Source of the DNA: Candidatus Cloacimonas sp.
GTDB lineage: Bacteria; Cloacimonadota; Cloacimonadia; Cloacimonadales; Cloacimonadaceae
Assembly (NCBI GenBank): GCA_023227825.1
Contig: JALOCJ010000004.1
Coordinates: forward strand, 1-64,000
Length of the DNA: 64,000 bases
Direction of reading: 5' to 3'
Below, piece by piece: positions 1-6,369 of the stretch (within the stretch, counting starts at the first letter, position 1; each line of letters opens with the position of its first letter). Under the pieces are notes generated by a model. That model was not told where the DNA came from, did no database searches, and saw only the letters and a program-made list of their open reading frames with translations. A program made the translations under genes and the position numbers.

Positions 1-76
1 GCCCTCTGCCCTCTGCCCTCTGCCCTCTGCCCTCTGCCCTCTGCCCTCTGCCCTCTGCCCTCAGCCTTCTGCCCTC
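1..76. repeat. Heptanucleotide tandem array (GCCCTCT)n
   Basis: A pure 7-bp tandem repeat (about eight copies) fills bases 1-60 and continues in degenerate form to about 76. It therefore forms the 3' flank and the last few codons of pgk. The array probably starts outside the window. The pgk stop codon lies on the gene side of the pure copies, so a change in copy number would alter the 3' untranslated region rather than the protein. Confidence 0.9.
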
Positions 77-1338
77 ATAATCATCTGCACCGGTTTCATC
101 CCATAAGGTGAACCCTGTTGAATAGCATCCAGAATTGCTCCCCCTCCGGTGAAGAAATAATAGCTCGGGTCATTTTGTGCCTTGGCAAATATCCCTGGCA
201 GGTATTCCTTAAAATCCTGAATTGTATCTCCTCCACCAAAGAGTTTAACTGCATTGGAGCATTTATCAATTAATGAATACATAGCCATTGAGCCCTCAGG
301 ATAGAGAGCTGTATAGCCCATAACAGCATTTACAAAGATAGTTCCTGCTTCCAGAAACACCTTTTTGATTTCGTCTCGGGCAAAGTTTTCAGCACTCATA
401 TCCAGAACATAATTTAGTTTCGTTCCCGGCTGAAGAGTTTTAATATCCAGTTCTCTTGTCCCCTGTCTTTTTTCTATACCTGTGTTCTCCACAATTATCG
501 GCAATTCCACTATTTTATCAAGGTAATCCTTACTGTCCTTGATAAACTTATTTGCTGCTTCCATATCTTCGTTTGTTACCCCCTCAATTTGCAGCTGATA
601 TTTACTGCAGAGATAAGCATTATATATCACTCCCCCTAAAATCAATTTATCAGCTATTTTTATTAGAGAAGAAAGAGGTCCGATTTTAGTATCAAACTTT
701 GCTCCCGCTACAATAGCCAAAAAAGGACGCTTAGGTTCAAAGACCTTGTTCAAATTCGCTATTTCTTTCTGCATTAGCAATCCCGCATAAGAGGGAAGAA
801 ATTGGGCAATATTATAAGTACTGCTATGCGCTTGCCAAGAACCGAAGGCATCGTTAATATACACATCAGCAAAGGCAGCTAAACCCTGAGCAAAAATATC
901 AGCCCTTTCATCTTTTGCCTCTTCTCCTTTAAACCAACGGGTATTAGGCAAATAAACGAAATCTACTTTCCCTTTTTTTAATGCCTGAACAGCTTTGCCA
1001 ATAGGACTTAAATCTGTTATTCCGCTACTACCTTCTGCTCTGCAATCGGGAATCAGACCCCGTAACTGAAATTTATTCTCCAGATATTGAACTACAGGCA
1101 GAACAGAATCTCCTTCCGAGATGTTAATAATACCCGTCTTCTTATCAAAGGGTCTACCTATATGCGTCATCAAAACAGGTAAACCACCTTTTCTGTAAAT
1201 ATGGATTAAAGTTGGAATTGTGGCATCAATCCGCATCGTATCTTTGATGCTGCCATTTTTAACTACATTGTGGTCCATCCGCACTAAACAGACCTTACCT
1301 TTTAAGTCCGCACCCAGCATATCCGCAATCTTGTTCAT
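61..1338 (-). CDS. pgk: Phosphoglycerate kinase, divergent
   Basis: Glycolysis/gluconeogenesis enzyme interconverting 1,3-bisphosphoglycerate + ADP and 3-phosphoglycerate + ATP in the cytoplasm. The 425-aa length is normal. Family landmarks are present: an N-terminal RMDHN version of the RxDxN substrate motif, THIGRP, NTRW, NDAFG, AGAKFDTKI, and the C-terminal nucleotide-site glycine runs FGGGDT and FTGGGA. It is divergent: the usual NDAFGxAHRAH stretch reads NDAFGSWQAH, so an arginine normally found in the 3-phosphoglycerate-binding basic patch is missing or displaced. The last codons run into the heptamer repeat, giving the tail MRAEG. The gene appears monocistronic here. The family call is secure; full activity is inferred. 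Confidence 0.93.
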   Translation of the reverse strand: MNKIADMLGADLKGKVCLVRMDHNVVKNGSIKDTMRIDATIPTLIHIYRKGGLPVLMTHIGRPFDKKTGIINISEGDSVLPVVQYLENKFQLRGLIPDCRAEGSSGITDLSPIGKAVQALKKGKVDFVYLPNTRWFKGEEAKDERADIFAQGLAAFADVYINDAFGSWQAHSSTYNIAQFLPSYAGLLMQKEIANLNKVFEPKRPFLAIVAGAKFDTKIGPLSSLIKIADKLILGGVIYNAYLCSKYQLQIEGVTNEDMEAANKFIKDSKDYLDKIVELPIIVENTGIEKRQGTRELDIKTLQPGTKLNYVLDMSAENFARDEIKKVFLEAGTIFVNAVMGYTALYPEGSMAMYSLIDKCSNAVKLFGGGDTIQDFKEYLPGIFAKAQNDPSYYFFTGGGAILDAIQQGSPYGMKPVQMIMRAEG

Positions 1339-1415
1339 TTCCTCTATCTCCTTTTTATATAGATAGTTATATGCACTTAGATATTTCTGTTAAAGGGCTT
1401 TTCTATTACGGAGAT

Positions 1416-1444
1416 TTATCTCTTAAAATAGGGTTATTCGTCAA
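1416..1444 (-). promoter_or_regulatory. Possible pgk promoter
   Basis: On the minus strand TTGACG (1444-1439) is followed after 17 bases by AGATAA (1421-1416), about 80 bases before the pgk start. The -35 match is good and the -10 match moderate. No experimental support is visible. Confidence 0.35.
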
Positions 1445-1445
1445 G

Positions 1446-1552
1446 GAATTTCTCTCACAGATTACACTGATTACACAGATTTTATTTTTGATGGGTATAT
1501 AGGGTCGTTGTTTCACGCAGATTTCGCAGATTACGCAGATTTGATTTATGAT
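1446..1552. repeat. CACAGATTA / CGCAGATTT short tandem repeats
   Basis: Two clusters of a 9-bp unit (CACAGATTA at 1456-1482 and CGCAGATTT at 1515-1545) separated by GATGGGT and GTTTCACG linker sequence. The same units recur in most intergenic regions of this window, in both orientations. No gene is visible here. Confidence 0.85.
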
Positions 1553-1560
1553 TGTTCTTA

Positions 1561-1640
1561 AGTGCCGTTATGAGTCATATGTGCCACAAAAGTTATCTCC
1601 TAGGTGAAAATTCTCAAGGCACAAATGACTCCAGGTTTAC
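1561..1640 (+). repeat. REP-like palindrome, type A
   Basis: An 80-bp element with arms GAGTCATATGTGCC (1572-1585) and GGCACAAATGACTC (1618-1631), which pair with one mismatch. The loop carries the conserved AAAAGTTAT box. The type A copies next to the RAYT gene have GCGCC/GGCGC where this one has GTGCC/GGCAC, a compensated base-pair change. Confidence 0.8.
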
Positions 1641-1649
1641 ATTGAGGAC

Positions 1650-1787
1650 AGGAAACGACGAGGACATCGTTTTTCCGGAAGGTTGATGTCCCCGTTAACC
1701 ATAATAAACGACGAGGACATCGTTTTTCCGGAAGGTTGATGTCCCCGTCAACCATAAAACGACGAGGACATCGTTTTTCCGGAAAGT
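1650..1787 (+). repeat. Two-hairpin TTCCGGAA repeat (type C), three tandem copies
   Basis: Units begin at about 1653, 1706 and 1757 (51-53 bp apart). Each has an ACGA...TCGT hairpin, the palindrome TTCCGGAA, and (except in the truncated last copy) a GGTTGA...TCAACC or TTAACC hairpin. Related copies lie at 9155-9190, 12285-12450, 29946-30085, 48423-48470 and 50078-50158. Confidence 0.8.
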
Positions 1788-1802
1788 ATCCATCTCACCA
1801 TC

Positions 1803-1870
1803 TTGACCTCAAGACCTCTCGACCTCAAGACCTCTCGACCTCAAGACCCCTTGACTTCTCACCACCTCGC
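1803..1870. repeat. GACCTCAAGACCTCTC minisatellite
   Basis: Imperfect tandem copies of a 16-18-bp unit made of GACCTCAA and GACCTCTC halves. The same minisatellite occurs at 2540-2640 and, inverted, at 6034-6085. It completes the 1339-1963 gene-free stretch. Confidence 0.8.
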
Positions 1871-1963
1871 CATCTCACTTTTCTCATTCTTCTTTTTTGA
1901 TTGACAAAATACCAATCCTCCCAAAAAAGGAAATAATAAAAATATATGCAACAGGAGATAAAA

Positions 1964-2275
1964 ATGCCCAATCAACCACCCCAGAATCAAATTCAGATTA
2001 AGATTGACGAAAAGGTCGGAGAAGGCACTTACGCCAATTTCTTCGTTATTACGAATTCTCCTTCCGAATTTATAATGGATTGTGGACGTGTCCTTCCGGG
2101 AATTCCGGATGCCAGAATTTATACTCGTGTTTTGATGACTCCATCCCATGCCAAACAATTAATGCAGCTTTTGGAGAAAAACATAGATTCTTACGAAAGC
2201 CAGTTTGGAGAAATCAAGATTTATGGTCAGCAGGATAATAAGCCGGTAGGATTTAAACCAGAAACAAAGAGTTAA
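1964..2275 (+). CDS. DUF3467 family protein
   Basis: A 103-aa cytoplasmic protein matching the DUF3467 family by pattern: a short polar N-terminus, then a GTYANFFVITNSPSEFIMDC-like core, RVLMTP, and a C-terminal AKQLMQLLEKNIDSYESQFG helix. Function is unknown in the family. An in-frame ATG exists at 1946, but the ATG at 1964 is preceded by AGGAG at 6-7 bases and is the better start. The gene is isolated, with repeat-filled DNA on both sides. Confidence 0.8.
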   Translation: MPNQPPQNQIQIKIDEKVGEGTYANFFVITNSPSEFIMDCGRVLPGIPDARIYTRVLMTPSHAKQLMQLLEKNIDSYESQFGEIKIYGQQDNKPVGFKPETKS

Positions 2276-2284
2276 CAGGTGAAT

Positions 2285-2650
2285 GGTGATGACTTTCTCT
2301 CACAGATTACACTGATTTCACAGATTTGATTTTTGATGGGTCTACAGGGTCGTTGTTTCACGCAGATTACGCAGATTACGCAGATTTGATTATTTAATAG
2401 GTCTGGGATGAACAGGATTGGAAGGATTTTGGGGATTATTATATTGTAAAAACAACTTAAGCTATTCGGAACTTAAAAGTTATATCTCAGGGGAAAGCAC
2501 TCAAGGCATAAATGCAAGTCAGGAGTCGTCACCCATCTCGACCTCAAGACCTCTCGACCCCTTGACCTCAAGACCTCTCGACCTCTCGACCTCTCGACCT
2601 CTTGACCTCTCGACCCCTTGGCCTCTCACCATATCGCCATTTCACCACCT
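2285..2650. repeat. Mosaic of dispersed repeats
   Basis: In order: CACAGATTACACTGATTTC units (2297-2330), CGCAGATTA units (2358-2390), a GGATGAACAGGATT unit (2407-2440), a decayed type A palindrome with the AAAAGTTAT box (2455-2535), and GACCTCAAGACCTCTC minisatellite copies (2540-2640). The long open frame across the minisatellite is an artefact of its composition. No gene is visible between 2276 and 3100. Confidence 0.8.
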
Positions 2651-2656
2651 AACCAC

Positions 2657-2716
2657 CTAACTAAATACATTCTAACTATTTCTCTTTCTCTCTTTTTCTC
2701 TTTGTAAAAATATCTC
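2657..2716. repeat. Dispersed pyrimidine-rich repeat
   Basis: A 50-60-bp sequence beginning TAAATACATTCTAACTAT and ending in CTCTTTTTCTCTTTGTAAAA. It recurs almost identically at 12490-12541, and its 3' part recurs near 51955-51978. Function unknown. Confidence 0.7.
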
Positions 2717-2789
2717 CGAACTCCTTTTTATTCTATTTCGCCGGGAGCTATTAAATCTTGATAGTTAATTGCTTGATACATAGTCAATT

Positions 2790-2862
2790 CAGTAACGACC
2801 CCGTAACACTTCCGTAACAGTTCCGTTGTCTCGTTACGGGGTTGTTACTGGGTTGTTACTGG
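2790..2862. repeat. Long intergenic hairpin with internal duplications
   Basis: Arms at 2790-2807 and 2833-2850 pair over 18 bases with a single G-T difference (CAGTAACGACCCCGTAAC and its partner). Parts of the arms are duplicated alongside (CCGTAACA on the left, GGTTGTTACTG on the right). It has no T-run and is not an obvious terminator. Similar structures with unrelated sequence lie at 29529, 44852 and 56521. Confidence 0.75.
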
Positions 2863-2960
2863 AGTATAAGAAGAAGGGGAAAGAACGGTAAAAAATCAAG
2901 AAAAGAAAGAGAAGTGGAAATAAATCTACATATAAACTCAATTTTTCTGTTTGTTTCTTA

Positions 2961-2990
2961 TTGACAAAAAATAGCAATTGGAGATATAAG
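2961..2990 (+). promoter_or_regulatory. Probable sigma70-type promoter for the 3101-6027 operon
   Basis: TTGACA (2961-2966), an 18-base spacer, then TATAAG (2985-2990). It lies about 110 bases before the lipoprotein start. A 21-codon open frame with a GAGG site begins at 3054 and overlaps the lipoprotein start. It could be a leader peptide but is unproven. Confidence 0.5.
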
Positions 2991-3100
2991 TAAAACCAGA
3001 TTTGGATGTATCAAAACCCTCATCAGAAACCGAATTGTAAGAGGTTACACAAAATGAGATTTATTGTTTTACGGCTAATTTTCAGGCGAAAGGTAGGTTT

Positions 3101-4123
3101 ATGCATAGCAGGCAAATAATTTATCTGATAATAGCTCTGATGATAGCCGTCTTCTTTTTCACCGGTTGCAGGAAAGAAAAGAATGGGCAACTGGAAATAA
3201 CTCCGGAAAAGACAGATAGTCCAGAAAAAAAAACCTCTCTGTTTACAATTCGTTATCGTCCGGTTTGGACCGCTCAAGCAGAATTTGCCGGTGTTTATAT
3301 GGCACAAAAGAAGGGTTTTTATTATGATAAGGGCTTAAATGTAATAATCCAACCTAGTGGAATAAATTATCCTCCCTACGAAAATTTGCAGCAGGGCTAT
3401 AGTGATATTGTTCAAATGTCTTTATTAACAGCGTTGAAAAGGGATGCGGAAAAAGGTAATTTAATAAACCTAGCACAAATTACACAGCGCACTTCTTTAA
3501 TGCTGGTGGGGAAAAAATCCCGCGGAATAAACTCTATACCTGATTTTGAAGGAAAAAAGATAGGGTTGTGGAAAACGGATGACCGCTTGCTGTCCTTGAT
3601 ATTTTTACAGCAGAATAAATTGAATATGAATATAGTAGATTTGGATATTACCATCAATCTCTTTCTGAAAGACGGCATAGATGTAATGAATGTAATGCGT
3701 TACAATGAATATCACCAAATTTTACAAGCGGGAATAGACCCGGAGGAATTATTTACAATTTCCTTTGCTGATACAGAGCTAAATATTGCTGATAATGGAC
3801 TTTATACTACCCGTGAATTTTATAGCAAATACCCGAAACAATGTCGTGATTTTGCCGCTGCCACACTTCAGGGCTGGATTTATGCCATAAACAATCAGGA
3901 AGAAACCGTCTCTACTGTTTTGGAAGTTATGCATCAACATCATCTACCGGCAAATAGACCTCATCAAAAATGGATGCTAAATGAGCTTTGTCGGGATATA
4001 ACAATATATAAAAATCAAGTAGGTATTCTGCAGGAAAGTGATTTTAATAAAGCAAAAAAAATTCTTACAGACCAAAATTTACCGGCAACAAGACAAACAT
4101 ATAAGGGCTTTTTCCCCCAATGA
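3101..4123 (+). CDS. NMT1/THI5-like substrate-binding lipoprotein
   Basis: A 340-aa periplasmic solute-binding protein of the NMT1/THI5/SsuA type. A lipoprotein signal ends in FTGC (residues 20-23). The mature part opens with RYRPVWTAQAEFAGVYMAQ and KGFYYDKGLNV, typical of this fold, which binds pyrimidine, sulfonate or similar small ligands in ABC importers. No ABC permease or ATPase is nearby. Instead the stop overlaps the start of a Cache-HAMP-PP2C phosphatase by 4 bases (ATGA), so the protein probably presents a ligand to that sensor rather than feeding a transporter. The ligand cannot be read from the sequence. The start is preceded only by a weak AGGTAGG site. Confidence 0.85.
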   Translation: MHSRQIIYLIIALMIAVFFFTGCRKEKNGQLEITPEKTDSPEKKTSLFTIRYRPVWTAQAEFAGVYMAQKKGFYYDKGLNVIIQPSGINYPPYENLQQGYSDIVQMSLLTALKRDAEKGNLINLAQITQRTSLMLVGKKSRGINSIPDFEGKKIGLWKTDDRLLSLIFLQQNKLNMNIVDLDITINLFLKDGIDVMNVMRYNEYHQILQAGIDPEELFTISFADTELNIADNGLYTTREFYSKYPKQCRDFAAATLQGWIYAINNQEETVSTVLEVMHQHHLPANRPHQKWMLNELCRDITIYKNQVGILQESDFNKAKKILTDQNLPATRQTYKGFFPQ

Positions 4124-6027
4124 AACAAAGACAAGAAAAACGCGGAATGGCATATCAGATAATAGTTTTCATTTTTATCTCCCTGATACTTGTTTTTGCT
4201 GCGTTTATTGGAATAACCAGGATACTCTTTTCTCATATAATGATGGATAATGCTAAAGAGACAGTAAGCCATCTGGCAAATGAGACAATTTATCAAATTG
4301 AAAATCGCTTAACGAAGGTTTTAGATATCTCTCGCACAATTTTAATACTATACCATAATAATCATTTTGAAAGAAAAAAACTGGATGCCCTCCTGCACGA
4401 TTTGGTTTATGAATTTGAAACTCTGGAAGCAGTAACAATTGCTTACGCTCCTTCCTCTTATCAGAAAGGTTATTCCCGCACTATTTTTCACTCTCAAAAC
4501 AAGGCAATTTACCGAGAATTACAACCTGCTGATTATCAATATCTGGATTGGTTTCAGATACCTTTTGAACTGGAAAGTAAATATTGGACGGAACCCTGGT
4601 ATGATGCCAACGCTACTAAAGAAACTGTTATTTCCTATTGTATTCCTCTTTTTGCGGAAGGTAAATGCATAGGAATTATGAGATTAGATACCGAACTCTC
4701 GGCTTTGCAGAAAATTGTTTCTCCCTTAAAGCTAAAACATAGCGGTTATGCATTTTTAGTTTCCAGTATTGGCACAATTATTACTCATCCTGCTGATTCC
4801 CTCACTTTCAATGAAAGTATCTTTAGTTTGGCAGAAGCTACTAATGACAAGCAATTAAGGCAAATTGGCAAAAAAATGATTAACGGGGATATTGATTTTG
4901 TTCACTTACAAAATAATGCTGTTTTTGGTGATTCCTGGCTGTATTATGCCCCCCTCATTACGAATAATTGGTCGTTAGGAATTGTTATAGCTCACGAAGA
5001 TATAGTCGGTGACCTCAATCTTTTATTGATTATTCAAACCCTATTCTCGGTAATTATCTTTTTAACTATATCCCTCATTGTTTATTATAGAACTTTAAGC
5101 ATTTCCAGACCTATCCGCCTCTTTATGGAAGTTGCTAATAAAATTGGTCAGGGCGATTTTGATGCAAAACTGCCATCAACCGGTAACAGCTATGAAATAG
5201 ACCGCCTTATTTTAGCTTTTGAAACAATGCAGGAATCACTGAAGGAATATATCCAAAATCTGGAAATAACGATTGAGGAAAAAAACCGTATTGAAGCGGA
5301 AGTAAAAATTGCTTCAGAAATTCAACGCAAATTGATTCCCGAAAATACTCTTCATCCCTACGGAATACAGGAACTTCGCTGTTATGGCATTCTGGAACCG
5401 GCAGGAGATATAGGGGGTGATTTATACGATTTCTTTCCTGTTGATAAGTCCCATTTCCTTTTTGTGATAGCTGATGTTACAGGAAAAGGGATTGTTGCCT
5501 CAATGACAATGACAATGGTCTCTACCTATTTAAGAACTGTTTCTACCTATCACTACACGACAGGTGAGATAATGCAAAATCTGAATAATTTCCTCTGTAA
5601 ACAAACCTCTGCTTCTAATTTCGTAACTGCCCTTTTAGGTATATTAAACCTGAAAAACGGAAAACTGGAATTTTCTAATGCAGGACATACACCACTCATC
5701 ATTAGAAATATTGATAATGACTATAAGATAATTTCCGAAACACATTCCAGTCCCTTAGGGGTTTTTGCAAATATGGTTATTGGCTCTGCCGCTATTACCC
5801 TGGAAAAAGGTGATGAAATAATCCTTTTCACCGATGGCATTACGGAAACAATGAATCCTGCAGAGGATTTTCTAGAATTAAAAGGTCTGGAAAATATTAT
5901 CACAGAACTGAATTCAACGAACCCTGAACAAACCGCTGTCCAAATTTTGCAAAAAGTACATAGCTTTGCTCAAAATACACCCCAAAAAGATGATATTACT
6001 ATTCTGGTGATTGACTATAAAAAATGA
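4120..6027 (+). CDS. Membrane sensor PP2C (SpoIIE/RsbU-type) serine phosphatase
   Basis: A 635-aa inner-membrane protein. It has a TM helix at about 12-32, an extracytoplasmic Cache-like sensor region to about 300, a second TM at about 302-325, HAMP at about 325-378, a short coiled linker and a C-terminal SpoIIE/PP2C phosphatase. Metal-binding aspartates are intact in GDIGGDLYDFF (about 427-437), IADVTGKG, LFTDGITE (about 568-575) and QKDDITILV. Such proteins dephosphorylate anti-anti-sigma factors in partner-switching cascades; the partner is not in this window. Translational overlap with the upstream lipoprotein suggests the lipoprotein supplies the signal. The family call is firm; pathway assignment is inference. 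Confidence 0.9.
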   Translation: MKQRQEKRGMAYQIIVFIFISLILVFAAFIGITRILFSHIMMDNAKETVSHLANETIYQIENRLTKVLDISRTILILYHNNHFERKKLDALLHDLVYEFETLEAVTIAYAPSSYQKGYSRTIFHSQNKAIYRELQPADYQYLDWFQIPFELESKYWTEPWYDANATKETVISYCIPLFAEGKCIGIMRLDTELSALQKIVSPLKLKHSGYAFLVSSIGTIITHPADSLTFNESIFSLAEATNDKQLRQIGKKMINGDIDFVHLQNNAVFGDSWLYYAPLITNNWSLGIVIAHEDIVGDLNLLLIIQTLFSVIIFLTISLIVYYRTLSISRPIRLFMEVANKIGQGDFDAKLPSTGNSYEIDRLILAFETMQESLKEYIQNLEITIEEKNRIEAEVKIASEIQRKLIPENTLHPYGIQELRCYGILEPAGDIGGDLYDFFPVDKSHFLFVIADVTGKGIVASMTMTMVSTYLRTVSTYHYTTGEIMQNLNNFLCKQTSASNFVTALLGILNLKNGKLEFSNAGHTPLIIRNIDNDYKIISETHSSPLGVFANMVIGSAAITLEKGDEIILFTDGITETMNPAEDFLELKGLENIITELNSTNPEQTAVQILQKVHSFAQNTPQKDDITILVIDYKK

Positions 6028-6110
6028 TGAATGAGAGAGGGCGAGAGGTCAAGGGGTCGAGAGGTCTTGAGGTCGAGAGGGCGAGGTGCCTTCAATCTTT
6101 TTACTTTAAT
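6028..6110. repeat. Inverted copy of the GACCTC minisatellite
   Basis: GAGAGGTC, AAGGGGTC and TTGAGGTC units follow the phosphatase stop codon directly, the reverse complement of the arrays at 1803 and 2540. No intrinsic terminator is visible. The rest of the 6028-6369 gap holds a TTGACA at 6168 and a small open frame at 6202. Confidence 0.7.
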
Positions 6111-6201
6111 TCATTCTTCATTTCGGATGCAGATTTTCCCGTCAATCCTCCAACAGATATTTTTTACTTGACAGAAACCCAGTTAGGATAATGATTAGAT
6201 T

Positions 6202-6339
6202 ATGAAAGGATTGTATTTTGTATACAAAGGTGTAGATATGTTTAAGGAAGAAACAGTCATCTTAATTGAAAACAATATAATTATCTATAAGCAAGGAGAA
6301 AAAGCAGATGGTCTATTTAATAAATTTTTATACACCTGA
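6202..6339 (+). CDS. Possible small protein, 45 aa
   Basis: Not recognised. ATG at 6202 to TGA at 6337-6339. The peptide begins MKGLYFVYKGVDMFKEE and continues with a hydrophobic stretch ILIENNIIIYK, suggesting a short beta-rich soluble peptide or a fragment of a decayed gene. A weak AGGA lies about 14 bases upstream and a TTGACA box at 6168-6173. It ends 30 bases before the next lipoprotein gene. It could equally be leader DNA. Confidence 0.25.
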   Translation: MKGLYFVYKGVDMFKEETVILIENNIIIYKQGEKADGLFNKFLYT

Positions 6340-6369
6340 ATGCTTTTTACCTAATAAAAAGGAGAAAAA

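Noticed and set aside
1..76. Phase-variable switch in pgk
   Set aside because: The pure heptamer copies lie beyond the pgk stop codon, so slippage would not change the reading frame of the enzyme.
2418..2660. 80-aa open frame
   Set aside because: It is read through the GACCTC minisatellite (a repeated STSRPLDLSTSRPLDL peptide), with no ribosome-binding site or homology pattern.
2790..2862. Intrinsic terminator
   Set aside because: The stem is strong but has no T-run on either side and no adjacent gene end; listed as a structured repeat instead.
3054..3119. 21-codon leader peptide before the NMT1-like gene
   Set aside because: It has a GAGG site, but the frame is very short and overlaps the start of the real gene; not enough support to list as a feature.
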